Shown piece by piece: positions 48,225-60,661 of a stretch of DNA of 64,000 nucleotides. Origin of the DNA: Hevea brasiliensis. Its lineage: Eukaryota; Streptophyta; Magnoliopsida; Malpighiales; Euphorbiaceae. The stretch lies in assembly GCF_030052815.1 (NCBI RefSeq), contig NC_079509.1:49248762-49312761 (forward strand), written 5' to 3'. The position numbers were made by a program, and so were the translations under genes. The first letter of the stretch is position 1. Each line of letters begins with the position of its first letter. Under the pieces are notes generated by a model. The model ran no database searches and was not told where the DNA came from. It worked only from the letters and a program-made list of their open reading frames with translations.

Positions 48225-48701
48225 GTTGGAAATCCATGTTGAAGTCAAGATGTTCCAACTGCTCAATCAGCCGAATCATCTTGTGGACATGATCCCCAAC
48301 ATTCTGTCCCTCAGACATCCTCATGTGGAACAACTGTCTAGATATCTCATACCTAGCATTCCTGCTGTACTCACCATATAACTCTTGTAGGTAAAGGAGG
48401 ATCTCACTCGCACTCTGCATGTTTTCATCTGCTTCTGTAACTCATTACTCATAGAAGCAAGCATGTAACACTTAGCTCTCATATCATGCTCCTTCCACTT
48501 GTCCAAAGTTTCATGTTCCTCTGGAGTGGCCTCTGGAGGTAAGGGACCAGGAACATTTGAGTCTAGAACATATCCTATATGTTCAAGGTTCAGGACAAGT
48601 TTCAAATTTCTTAGCCAATCAGACAGATTAGGTCCTGTCAACCTATTGCGATCAAGTATGCTTGCAAGGATATTGGATGGTGGTGGTTGTTCTGTGCTCA
48701 T
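48225..48701 (-). pseudogene. C1 copia gag, N-terminal part
   Basis: Starts MSTEQPPPSNILASILDRNR and contains LTGPNLSDWLRNLKLVLNLE, then MRAKCYMLASMSNELQKQ. A frameshift near 48415 leads into QSASEILLYLQELYGE and ISRQLFHMRMSEGQNVGDHV. This is the capsid region of a copia gag. It is cut off at the G2 junction after HLDFNMDFQ. The missing part up to the integrase is probably 1.5 kb or so, judged from usual copia layout. Confidence 0.85.
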
Positions 48702-50339
48702 TATTATCAGAAAATTAACTGCAGAAAATAACTAGATTAATTATTAAATGTATCATGTAATTAACCAAAATGATTATGGTTTTTTAATCAAATTGGTCCT
48801 CCCACTAACTTAGCGAATCCTACACTTCCAAATTAGAAAATGAAAATCCTAGTTGGATGGATTTCTAGTGGGTGATTGAATTCTTATAATTCTATTGATC
48901 ATCCTCAGGTAAATCCATTATTGGAATTACAATAAACTATAAGTGAGCAACTCCTTGCCCATCACATCTCATGTGAGGTTCAATCCTTTACCTAGCCCCT
49001 AATGCTCAAAATCTCAGGTACATCCATTACTGACTTATCTTGCATTAGTTAAGTTGATCCCATTGATCCAGTAATTGTGCAAATAATTTTAATGTCCTCA
49101 GGTACATCCAATATTGGCCACCAAAACATTTACATATTCATAACATCTCATGCTTAACAATTATTCTTAAGAATATCTCTTAAATTAATTGCATAATATA
49201 CAACTATTTAAAATTTTTTAAAATAATTGCCCCAATGGAGGGCCCATGTTATAATTACTTTAATTATAGCATTTCCAACTTAATCATTTGTTTGGAAGAT
49301 TTTATGGTCATTCTAATTACTATTAAGGTCTCACTTTGCTCATTATCCATTTAGTATGCATATATCATATACTTGCATACATTCCCATACATCTCATGCA
49401 TTCATGGATAAACAGTAAATATGGTATGATCATGGACTTTCTAAGGGATTCAACTCTGAGCCACCAAGAATTGAATCAGGGCATTCCTAGGTGCATTTCA
49501 TTCATTCATATTACAAGAGTTACTGAAGGAGTACATAATCAACACATGATATTGAATTCCTCCCACTGGTCCCACCAATGCTCTTGACCTCCTTGATCTT
49601 CTTGCAATCTAATTACATAGTAATCCTTGGCATACCAAGGCGAATTTACAAGAACTAAATAAAATAAAATTACGACCCAAAAATTATTACAACCTTAATA
49701 ATACATGCCCAAAAATAAATTAAAATAAATTAATTTAAATTACAACCCAAAGAAACATAAAAGAAATTAATCCAATCACATTGGTCTTTTATAGTCCATG
49801 ATCATCCATCATGCATATCACTATTTAACAACTAAATAAAACATACATACTTAAATTAAATTGAATATCTCATATTCAACTTAAAAATCCATATTTGAAT
49901 ATGATTCAAACAAATTTAAAAATTCAGATTTGAATCACATTCAAACAATTTTAAAAATTCAGATTTGAATCACATTCAAACAACTTTTAAAATTTAGATT
50001 TGAATCACATTCAAACAACTTTAAAAATTCAGATTTGAATCACATTCAAACAATTTTTAAAATTCAGATTTGAATCAAAATTTAATTGTGTGATTAAAAC
50101 TCTAATTAAATAATTTAATTAGACATAAAATGGACATAATTATGAGCATTAGATCATACAACAATTGCACAAGTATTGCCCAAAATCATGCGCACATAAG
50201 GGATGAGCAAACCTTGCGCACACAATGGTGTTCATCACCAAGCCGCCACCTTTCTTTGCAACCAGCAATGGATCTATCATCCCATGATCATACCACACAA
50301 TTAATCATATAATCAACAATCTAAATGGCAAATATAGTT
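48702..50339 (-). mobile_element. C1 untranslated leader
   Basis: A long leader without coding signal, between primer site and gag. It has three scattered copies of a motif like CCTCAGGTACATCCATTA (near 48904, 49014 and 49094) and the tandem array at 49887-50082. Confidence 0.7.
49887..50082. repeat. Tandem array in C1 leader, unit about 36 bp
   Basis: About five units, each containing CAGATTTGAATCACATTC and AACAA.TTTTAAAAATT, with drift towards both edges. Confidence 0.88.
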
Positions 50340-50351
50340 GCTCTGATACCA
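50340..50351 (-). other. Primer-binding site of C1
   Basis: The minus strand reads TGGTATCAGAGC, two bases from the LTR start at 50354. Confidence 0.92.
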
Positions 50352-50353
50352 AT

Positions 50354-52467
50354 TGAAGGAGCAGAAGCATGAAAAACACAAGTTTATATCATTAAATTCA
50401 AAAATTTTTCACTTAGGGTCACATGCATCATGCAAGATTTATTTTTATCTATTTGATTTCAATGATAAACAGCATATTAAAACTCTTTTAATATGTTTTT
50501 GGATCTACATTTGCCATTTAAGATTTTAGAATTAATCAGATTAATTTTAAGAACCCTATATTAGATTAAGAACAAGTGCACTAACCTCTTGATGCACTGC
50601 AGTGTGTTTGTCACCTTTGGGATGCGTCTTTAGGACACCATATGTTGTCCCTCTAGCTTGTCCACACCAAGATCACCTATGGCAGCCCTTGAATAGCTTC
50701 TAAAGCTTTTTCTATGAATTAGAAAATCAAGTTTTGCCTTTTGAGAGATTACAGATGTAAATAGGACACTAGAAATAATTTCTAGTATTTTTAATTCAAG
50801 AGATTGTTTGCTAATCTCTTTGAAATGATGAGAGATGAAGAAGAAGAGAAGGAAGAGGAGCCCAGGGTGGCGGCACCTTTTTGAGAATGAGCAGATTGTG
50901 TAATTTGTTCTTACATCCTTACACTTATATAGCTAGGTCACCACTTAAAACCCTTGCCACATGTCACCTTTTGATCGGTTCTAGGTTTAATTGACCCAAT
51001 CACATTGTGCCAAGTGTCAAACCTATATTTAATCTTAATTTTAATCATCTTACATGATTAAAAGATATTTGGCAAGCTTATGTGTAGTGCCATGTGTCAC
51101 CATCTCATAGTGCCACATGTCACCCTGTGAAATGACCAAAATACCCCTGTGTTTTAATTTTGAGTTCTCAATCCAAAATAATTATTTCTCTTCTTCTAAT
51201 CAATTTATATCAAATATAAATTAATTAATTAATCTCTATTAATTAATTTCTCATTAATTAAATTCATATTTAAACACTTTAAATATAAATTTAACTTATA
51301 CTATACATCCAATAACCTAGATTTGGTTTCAAGCCATGCTAGAGACTTTGCAATCTAATTGCAAACCAAACCTATTTAATTAATCAATTAAATATGATTT
51401 AATTAATTAATTAAATTATATTTAATTTGGTGATTACTTGTGTATGTGTGTGACTTACTAGGCTCATTACTAATTGGCAATGAGACATGATATCAACTCT
51501 TGATATCATTAGAACTCCTTCTTACCATAAATGATTTCTCTAAATCATTTTTGCACCTCATAGACCATGGTTAACACCTAGCATAGTATGCCATGGCTAC
51601 CCAATTAGTAATAAGGTTTACCTTAAATGAACCTATAATCATATGTTACCATGCACTAGAATCTTTCTGTTACAAAATCCCAACTCAAGCTGGAGTCATG
51701 GTTTATGTCAAACCCCATTTGCTTTGAATATTATGTTCTCTTTTAATTCCAGTTCTTGATTAAAAGATTTTCTCATTAGAAACTCTTTTCTGATTAAATC
51801 TATCTGTCCTGGCCAGGAAGTTAAAACATCAAGAACAATTAAATGAACATAGGATTTTATCCCTATTTACTTAGAGGAACAGATTCCATCTTGATCAACA
51901 CCTACCTCCACATATAACTAGTAGGAGCCAACACATGCCCATATATCCATGCACGGTACAAGTATGAAAGCAGTATCAAACTCAAACCACCTATATACAA
52001 GATAACTGTGCTATCTCAGGTCTAAAGATTATATGCACCGATATAATTTATGACAATACATTGACAAGAGTAAACTTTATGTGCTTGTCATAAGTGTCAC
52101 TAGTTCGGCCTACTTATCATGTATAAGTGCCTATCATGTTTGTTATATGGCATGAGACTCATCATTCCATCTTATTTATATCTCATATAAATAATTTGGG
52201 AACAAACATGAATACAATCTTACTAGATAAGTGATGTCCTTATTGTGAAGTATCCTCGATTGTGAACCTATTTATGATACTTTGTGCCAGAAATACTGTC
52301 ACTCATATTCTTAACAACTTAAGAATATAATTTCTAACAAAATATTAATGGACCTTTTCTATAACACATAAATATATTATGTAAATGAAAAAGTGAAAAT
52401 GCCTTTTATTAATAAAAGATGTACAAGATACATACTAAATGATATGCTCTAGGGCATACTACTAACA
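50354..52467 (-). mobile_element. 5' LTR of C1, 2.1 kb
   Basis: Intact, TGAAGGAGC to ACTACTAACA. The TATA-like CTATATAAG on the minus strand near 50927 is the likely promoter. Contains about 270 bp (51361-51630) that are missing from the 3' LTR. It serves as the reference for the two pieces 22080-23094 and 34804-35636. Confidence 0.92.
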
Positions 52468-52535
52468 TTTGATCCACTCCTTTATTATCATGAAGGTGCA
52501 AGTTTGAGGATGAATTTCTTTGAAGAAGGAGGGCA
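52468..52535 (+). mobile_element. 3' end of the G1 interior
   Basis: Resumes with the TTTGA duplication. It contains AGTTTGAGGATGAATTTCTT, the common gypsy polyprotein tail, and the purine-rich GAAGAAGGAGGGCA just before the LTR. Confidence 0.85.
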
Positions 52536-53490
52536 TGATGTGATCCTGAAGGCACAAAGCTTCAAAGAATTTCTTGAAGGGTTCATTCAAGCACATGTTG
52601 GTAAGAAACATGAGATTGACGAGCTTGGCCTGCTTAAAGAGCTCAAATGGATCATCTTGGTTCAAGTGTGCGAGGATGGAACATACAAGCATGGCATGCT
52701 TAAGGTGCTTAAATGAATCATTTTGGTTCAAGTATGCATGAATGGAGATCACTACAAGTAAGGTTAAGCATAATTGCCCTTCAAGTATCAAAATTGCCAA
52801 TTTTCTCCAAAATCTTCAAGAGCAATAGCTTTCACAGCTTGGCCATGAAATGGGAGGTTCAGTACGGCTTGGGCATGAATTGCATAGAATAGAGCACTTG
52901 AAAATTCTGATGGCCAAGGATCTCACTGCCAAGGTGTGAAATGAAGGGAGGTGCACACCCAAGGCGTGAGTCAAATTCTAAAGGAAGAATTGCAATTTTC
53001 TTGCCATAGGTTTCACGCCCAGGATGTGAAATGAAGAGAGGTGCACGCCTTGGGCATGCAGACTTCATAGCGCACTTTCTTGGATGATTTTGCTTGGTTT
53101 CTTTGTAATTAATTTGATTTTTTTTAGGGTTTTATGTTGTATCAGTAGCCACCTATAAATACTTTATGTTTCATGCATTTTTGATAGCTTTTGATTATCA
53201 ATTGATTATTGAGTAAGTTTGCTCCTCTATTGTTCTTCATTGAACTTCTCTTTTTAACAAGTCTGATTGGCTTTCAAAAATTAATATCTTGATATTCATG
53301 GTTCTCTACCACAGGTTGGTATTGGGTTTTGAATCATTTGTTTTCCCATTTGAATTATTTTCTTGGTTCTCTACCACAAGGTTGGTTTTGAGTTAAGTAA
53401 TTTCAGTAGAAGAATCTGATTGTGAGAGTTTTGGAGAATTGGATCAAATATCGTGGAGATTCCTTGGCAAGTCAACTGGGGTTCTTATCA
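52536..53490 (+). mobile_element. 3' LTR of G1, 955 bp, intact
   Basis: Starts TGATGTGATCC and ends CTTATCA. It is the intact counterpart of the split left LTR. A short motif near AATGAAG.GAGGTGCACGCC occurs twice, about 100 bp apart, in each LTR. Confidence 0.9.
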
Positions 53491-54127
53491 CTCTCTCTCC
53501 CATGCCTCCCTCTCTTTCTTAATTCTTTTTCAAGTATTTTCAAAATTTTCGAGTTTTTAGCATTTATGGTTTGAACTTTTTTTTTTTGGGAAGTTAGGAC
53601 ATATATTTTTAGCCTGCTGTAAATAAGAACAAAATGAATAACAATATTAAAATTGTTGACGTCAACATGCTATGTCAATGCCACATTAGCAATACGTAGT
53701 GTTAACAACACTTCATACTTATTTGCAGCAAAAATAAAGTGTGAGGCTCTGAATGTTAAAAGTTCTACAATGCATGGTACTAAATTATACTTTTCCATTT
53801 AAAAAAAAAAAATCTTTTTATAATTTTTATCTTTTATATTAACTTTTTTTTTAATTTTAAAGACATTAAAATTATTTTTTAAAAAATATGATAATAAATC
53901 AGATAAATCACTTTTTTATAATTTTTCTATTACAATAATTATATTTTATTAAGAGATTTTTTTATTATAAATACCTAATTATTATTTAAAAAATTATTTA
54001 TTCTTAAAAATAATACATTTAATTTATATAATTTTTTTAATAATTAAGCAACAAAAAATAAATTAGAATGAATAGCCATAAAGCAGTCTTTGTTATTTTC
54101 AGCTTTTGTAGTCTCTTTGAGTTTGAG
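53491..54127. other. AT-rich flank between G1 and S2
   Basis: Begins with the CT-rich target sequence of G1. No gene seen. Ends with TTGAG (54123-54127), the left target duplication of S2. Confidence 0.65.
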
Positions 54128-56538
54128 TGTTACGACCCAACCTATGGGCTGGACTAGCACTAGGACCTGGGCTAGCCTAAAGCCCTTGAGGCCCGTAGTA
54201 AGCCTTACTATTCCCAAACCCATGACCAGGCCCACAATTTAGGCCCAATATGCATATAAAATAATTTAAATTAAAATATTATAATTTTATTTCGGGCCAA
54301 CTTAACCCAATAATTATCCAAATCTAAATTAGGAGAGCCCAGCTCGACCCTGTTACATCATTTACAAACTATTTAAAACTCATAAAAATTTTTCATTTGT
54401 TAATACAAAAACTTAAATTCATGCAATCCCTGACAGGATTAATACTACTACTAGTACATGCGGAGTTCTAAATTTCAAATTTAGAGAATAATAATACAAT
54501 TAAATAATTATTGATAACCTGCGAGAGAAGAAGCAAGTTATTCTGAAAAAGGTCTCCTCCTGTAACTTGGAAAAATAGGGTGAACAGGAGTGAGCGTTCG
54601 ACTCAGAGAGTAAAATACCAATTTCAATCATAATCTTTATAGCTATCTGAATCTAATACACCCTATAGAGTGATATGCAACATCCTCATAAATTTTTCAT
54701 ACAATTCATATCACAATCAGCAAAAAGGCAATTTAGAGCACTCACACACCCAACACTGTCAAACAATACATATATGGGAGCTGATCTCACACACCAACAA
54801 CATCAAACAATACATATATGGGAGCTGATCTCCTATACAACCCTCTTAATCCAACCTCTGCCAGCGAGTGTCTCTCAAGCCGGACTTTCGCTTAGTAAAC
54901 CAAATGCGGAGTCCCAACGAGTGTCTCTCAAGCCGTGTCTATCCGTCCTGTCCATATCCCACACCACACACATGCCAACGCACACACACTGCTCCAAATT
55001 ATCACAAACAACATCCATGGCACTTCAACAATTATGAATGCAATATAAAATGTGCCTAGTATTTAACTACATAGATACATATTTATAAGTGATGCATGGG
55101 CATGTTTGAACATATAATAATATCGAAATTATAATTAAAAATAATATTTTATTCACAGTACACCGAGGACTATTGTGGCTGTTAGATGGAGGAAAATAGC
55201 TGACCTCGATCACCTAATAATTATATTATAAATTTATTAGTACTAAGTCAACATAAAACTCTAAAGAGACAACAGACAACATAATTTGTGCCGAAAATCC
55301 GGCAAAATTTTTCCTATACCTAGGACCTACCCAACCTGCAAAAAGCTACAAAATACACTTCTATATCTGCCAATCACACAATCACAACTCAATCACATCA
55401 CAAGGCCCCTCCTGGGCCCATCCAATAATCAACAATCACAATGTGAAAAATTACAGTTTAGTCCTTATAATTAACCCCTTATGCAAAAACTACCCATATG
55501 AGCTCTAAAAATTCTAAAAAATTGCCCCACGGTCTTTAGCAATATTACTAAGTTAATGCAAAAGGAATTATAATTTTCTGATCATCCACGAATATTTTAT
55601 GAATTTTATTCTAAATCGGTATTAGTCGAAAATGAGCAACTTGGAGTTCGAGTTTACCTATGTTAATTCTGACACCTGGAACGTGTCCAGAACGTCTGAA
55701 AATACTAGGATAGACTATAATATCGACCACGTTCTGAGACAGGCTGTTGGGCAGCCGGATCTGGCTGAAAATGCGGTCTCGACGCCGGTGAACTATCCTC
55801 GATCCGATTGCACCTAAATTAATTCCAAATTTTGTTAATAATTATCATAAAATTATTTTTAAATTTTTGGAAATCGAAAAGTGCAAAAATCTCACCAAGC
55901 GATCTGGACCGTCCGATTATCGCCTTTTTCAAACGGTGTCCGATTGGAGCGGGACCTGTCCTATCTCGAAGATCTCGTCATCCTGAGTCCATCAGTGGCC
56001 TCGAATTTCAGATCCGACCGTCGAATCACCAGAAAAGTGGCTGGAAAGACACTGCCGTCACTTTCTCTCTCTTTGAAACTCGTCGAAAACCTCCATGGAA
56101 TGGAGCACCGCCAGTCGGGATGGGAAGCCCGTGGTCCCAGGAGTCAAATGCCACCCCTCCCATGCCTGTAGGCTGTCGGAAATGGTCGAAAATGGCCTTG
56201 GAAGTCCTCGCCGTCGCTCTCTCTCTCTCTCTTTAATTCTCGTTGCCGCTACCTTCTTCCGTCACCGTTTCTTGTCCACTGGTGGTCGCCCGGTCACGCT
56301 GAAGCGGCTAGGGTGGTCATCGGTAGCGGATCTCTTGCTGGCAAGAAGAAAAACGGGAGGGAGGAGGAGAGAGAGTCGGGGAGAAAGGAGAGTGAGGGGG
56401 GGGGGGGGTCCTGCGCAGAGTTTTTGGGTCCCCTTTTTTTTAACTTCTAATTATACTATTAGTCCCTCAACTTCTTAGAGGTTTACAATTAGGTCCAAAA
56501 TTATTTTATTTATAATTTAAAATTTTTGGGTTGTTACA
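54128..56538 (-). mobile_element. Solo LTR S2 (gypsy), 2.4 kb
   Basis: Plus strand starts TGTTACGACCC and ends GGGTTGTTACA, with a perfect TTGAG duplication (54123-54127 and 56539-56543). The sequence is homologous to S1 in the opposite orientation. No primer site, purine tract or coding region; the frames at 55832-56478 are chance in a GC-richer part of the LTR. Confidence 0.88.
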
Positions 56539-56687
56539 TTGAGGCTCTGCATCTTCAATGCCAAACTCTCACAATCTTCAAAATTTTGGAGTTAGAAGAA
56601 ATTCTTCCCCACTGTGAAATTGGTTTCACATCATCTTTAAGCTTTGGTCATTACTTAGCTAGTTCTCAAAAGTTATTATCATCATCA

Positions 56688-56745
<58 letters not shown>

Positions 56746-58575
56746 GCCTTTTGGTTATTTCCAAGATATTTCTCATGGACTACAAAGAGGTTTACAAGGA
56801 TGTGATTTGAGTCTTAGATTTGAATGTTTTGAGAGTCCATTCTATTCCAATGACTATCTTCCTTTTACAATTCTTTCACCATCTTTCCTTGATCCACTTG
56901 TCTTTCTTGCTTAAAAATTCTCAAAATGAAAGTCTATAAGGCTTGTTCACTTCTGTAGTACTTTTCTAGAAAAAATTTTATAAGGAAATTGAAAAATAGT
57001 GTTTTATGTTCACGTACCTTAACTTTCCAAATGAATAACTAAAAAATTAATTTTTCAATTTTTTAAACTAAATTTTAGAATTGTTTTTCTTTATAACAAA
57101 AGTTTGATTTTTTTTTTAATTGCTTCCCTAATTGGAAACAATGATTTCTATCAAGAAAATTATATTATAATTTTTCATAATTAAAATTAAATAATTATTT
57201 AAAAAATATTTATTTACAATGACAAAAAAATTTATATTTATTTACAATAGACAAAAAAATTAATCATATTATTATAAAATAAATAACACATTAAAAATTT
57301 TTAAAATATTTCTAAATATATTTTATAATGATTTTTTTTAAATTACAATAGATATGAATTTTTTTAATTTTTAAATTAAAAAATTATTTTCTATTATTAA
57401 TAGATGAACACATTTTTCATGTTTTTCATGTGTTTCATGAAAAACAAAAAGCAAAATTTTCTTAAAACATTAAAAATGAAAATAAAAAATTAATAAACAC
57501 TAAAATTTTTTCTTCACAAAATATGGCAATAATGATGTTGAAGGGGTTCAAAATTTATTATTTTTTATCATATATATTATATATGATATAGTATGCCCGC
57601 GTGATGCCCAGGTTTACATTTTTAGTAATTTAATTTAATTTATTTTATTTTAATTTTTTATATATAAGAGTAATTATATTGACAAAGATATTTTTATTTA
57701 CTTTAAATATTATTTTGATCATAAAAAGTTTAGATATTGTGAAAATAATTTAATAAATTAGTTTAGGTATATATTTGTTAAGTATATTTTGCATATTTAA
57801 AATTTTAAATATTAAACATCTCAAAATATAAAATTAGTAATATACAATAAATTTTTAATGTTTAATAATATAACTAATATGATTAGATTTTCAAAGTCAT
57901 AATTAATTATAAATAAATATTAATTTTTAAATTTAAAAAAATATATTTTAATTAATAGATCCATCAAAACTTAGAAAAATAGAAAAAAAAAGACTCCAAA
58001 ATACTTAAAAATAGAAAAATAGATTTAAAATTTATAAATTTATAAGCAGGAAAAACTTAGACCTCAGAAGTATTTTTTCTATATGAATAAAAAATAACTT
58101 TTTTCGATAATAGAAGTGATATACAATATAAAAATTCTTTATATTGGTGATAATGCAACATTGTTCGCTACAGTTTTGATGACTAAAAGTTGTTGCAACA
58201 ATTTCTTTACCATTAAAGAGTTTAATTGATTTTAAATATATGAAAATAGTGATGTGCACTTCATTAGGCAAAATCTTATGCTGTAATTTATTAAGCAAAA
58301 TCTTATGCTATAAACTTTCATTCACTGAAAGACCATTAGATAAATTTAATTTTGTCTCCATTTAAAACATCAATTACTTAGAGTACAGCTACTTCAAATT
58401 TCAATTTTCATAAACTGGGACTCTAGGAGTTTAGGATTATTGGTTAAATACTAATTTCATGTTTAGAATCATATTTTTCCTGATAAATTCTAAATAGCAT
58501 TAGAAAAGGTAAGACAAAAAAGAACATAAGATATCATAATATAGAAATTCAATTAAGAGTTAGCATATCTATAGG
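56539..58575. other. AT-rich intergenic DNA
   Basis: No recognisable gene. It includes an ATC/ATT microsatellite (about 56677-56745) and long A/T-rich stretches. Confidence 0.55.
56677..56745. repeat. (ATC)n/(ATT)n microsatellite
   Basis: Short ATC run followed by about 55 bp of ATT. Confidence 0.9.
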
Positions 58576-58609
58576 CAGGAGAGCTGTTTGGAAATCTGCT
58601 GACAATCAT

Positions 58610-58807
58610 TCTACTGACAATTATCTCTAGCAAGTTCAAGCAAAGGCAAATCATCCAAGCACCCATTTGGTTTCTCCTATTTAAACATAGCTCTTGTAGC
58701 TCTCTTAAACCTATTGAAATGATCTTTATTTCTCACCAAGAAATATAACCTTTTTGACAATCCAGTCACCGTGTGCACAAATAAAGTAGCAAGCACCTCA
58801 ATATCTC
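58610..58807 (-). pseudogene. Unidentified coding-looking stretch 1
   Basis: The minus strand reads DIEVLATLFVHTVTGLSKRL and about 22 more residues, then TAG (58677-58679), then about 20 more residues including CLDDLPLLELARDNCQ and another TAG. Composition looks protein-like in an otherwise AT-rich region, but I do not recognise the family and there are two stops. It may be an exon relic or chance. Confidence 0.25.
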
Positions 58808-58814
58808 ATGAAAA

Positions 58815-60439
58815 AACCCAAAATGGCAATACCAAATACCTATTGTGGTTCTCACCAGTTTCAGAACCTAAAATATATGTTAATTGATCTAATCAAAATA
58901 TAATGAAAATAAAAAAAGAAAAGTTCAAAAACAAACAAAAAAATAAAAGGACGGAAAAGATGTCAGATATAAAAAGAAAAGGAAATTGAGATTAAATCGG
59001 TTAATAAAATATCATTTCCTATTTCATATTAAACTCAACCATTATTGCAACTGCTTGCCTCTCTTTTTAAACTGCGAATATAATATACATATTTTCTATT
59101 ATGTATTATTTCTAATTTTTAAAATATATTTTTACTCTAATGATTCACATTGTACATAAAGTAATTTATAATATAATTTAAAGAAAAATCAAAGAAATAT
59201 AATCTAACAAAGAAAAAAAAATTCATAAACATAATTTGAAGAAAAAAAGTGTAAAGTAAACATAATTTGAAAAAAAAAATGTGAAGTCCAAATAAAATAA
59301 AGAAAATTAATTAAGAAATAGAAGTTATCAAATAATAAATAAATTAATTTAAATTAAAAATTAATTTATTTTTCTTAATTAAAAATTATTAAATAGGAGT
59401 TAGAAAATTACCTTATTATTTTTATTTTTTTTGTGAAAATTAAAAAATATATTTAAAACTCATAGAAATTGCTAAGTAGAAAAGAGAAAAATACCCTTGT
59501 CCTTTGCTTTTTATATAATTATACAGATTGCAATTTTAAATATTAATATTTATTTATTTAATAATTAAAAGTAATATTTAATTTCAAGAGTTTTCTTGTT
59601 TAATCTCTATCATATTCTTTTGTTAAATGTTAAATTTATTTTTTAACATTTAATTTAAAATTTCCCAAAATTTATATATTATTATATTTTTTCTCTTTTA
59701 GTTCATTTTGTAATTTCAATTTAATTAATAACTTTAATTTTTTCAATTAAATATACGTCGCATATATATATATATTTTAAAAAAAATTGTTTATAATATT
59801 TAATTCTTTATAGTATATACACTCTTAACACTTTATATAACTTATTCCTATGCAATTTTATTTGTACCAAATCGACAATTCGGATCCACTCCTAGTTTTT
59901 AGCTAGACAAGTAAGAGTATGATATTCGGCGGGGAAAAAAAGTTACAAGTTACAGTATGATACATTAATTTTATTATGGGATGATTTCATTATTAGTACA
60001 GAGCAGCCTAAATGATTTCATGTCAATCCTTACCCACATTATGTATGATATTGATCTAAGGAAACTATAAGATCATTAAAAATAGAAATTAGATAAAATA
60101 AAAAGAAGCAAATAAATTTTGCAAAAGGTGGGGCCTAACAATCCAAAAGCATACAATGCAGGAAGGCATGAAATTCAGAAAATTTTCTAGATCGACAAAT
60201 TTCCATACTGATATTTGGTTCTATATAAATAAATACAATCCATGGAAGGCATGGCAATTGCACAAAGTGTCAGATCATAAAAACTAGAATGCAAGAACTA
60301 ATCTTATTGATACCAGTCCGTACAATTTCCTGCAAGGTGACACAAGTTCAACAAGATTAGTCTTCCTGCATGGTGCATGGTAAAACATCCATTACCCTTA
60401 CCATGTGCCATCCACGCAGCTTTCATTTCAATTATAATT
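58815..60439. other. AT-rich DNA, no gene seen
   Basis: Long A/T stretches and an (AT)n run near 59762-59775. Nothing recognisable. Confidence 0.5.
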
Positions 60440-60661
60440 CTATCTACCTTTAGAGAGTTGAATATGACCCATTATATGCAACTCTTCCTTTCCAGAATTG
60501 ATAATCTTATCAAAGGCCCCAACTGAAATTCCTCCATTTCTAATCCTAGCAGGGGGCAGTGTTCAATCTTTTTGGTCATTTTTTGTAAGCAACTCCAGAT
60601 ATAGGGAGGATTTCTTTTTGACATTTGGAAGAGGTGACACAGTTCCATCTTTTCCTGTTGA
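60440..60661 (-). pseudogene. Unidentified coding-looking stretch 2
   Basis: The minus strand reads STGKDGTVSPLPNVKKKSSL and continues to a TGA, then ARIRNGGISVGAFDKIINSG and ends GHIQLSKGR-stop. About 73 codons with a single internal stop. No family recognised. It could be an exon relic of a host gene. Confidence 0.25.

Larger units (their letters stand above)
22080..52467 (-). mobile_element. Ty1/copia element C1, inserted in G1
   Basis: LTR ends TGAAGGAGC (22080 and 50354) and ACTACTAACA (35636 and 52467). Perfect target duplication TTTGA (22075-22079 and 52468-52472). Minus-strand order is 5' LTR, primer site, leader, gag, [G2 insertion plus deletion], integrase, reverse transcriptase, RNase H, purine tract, 3' LTR. 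The 3' LTR is split by the CACTA element. Confidence 0.92.
15447..53490 (+). mobile_element. Ty3/gypsy element G1, host of the nest
   Basis: The left LTR starts TGATGTGATCC at 15447 and the right LTR ends GTTCTTATCA at 53490. Flanks are CTCTT (15442-15446) and CTCTC (53491-53495), a near-perfect 5-bp target duplication. Interior belonging to G1 is 19277-22079 and 52468-52535. It keeps a protease-like and an integrase-zinc-like segment but no reverse transcriptase. All other elements between these limits are later insertions. Confidence 0.85.

Noticed and set aside
49887..50082. CRISPR-like array
   Set aside because: The units are contiguous tandem repeats with drift and no unique spacers, in a plant retrotransposon leader.
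55832..56478. Three overlapping plus-strand frames of 96-134 codons
   Set aside because: They lie in the GC-richer part of solo LTR S2, overlap in several frames and resemble nothing known.
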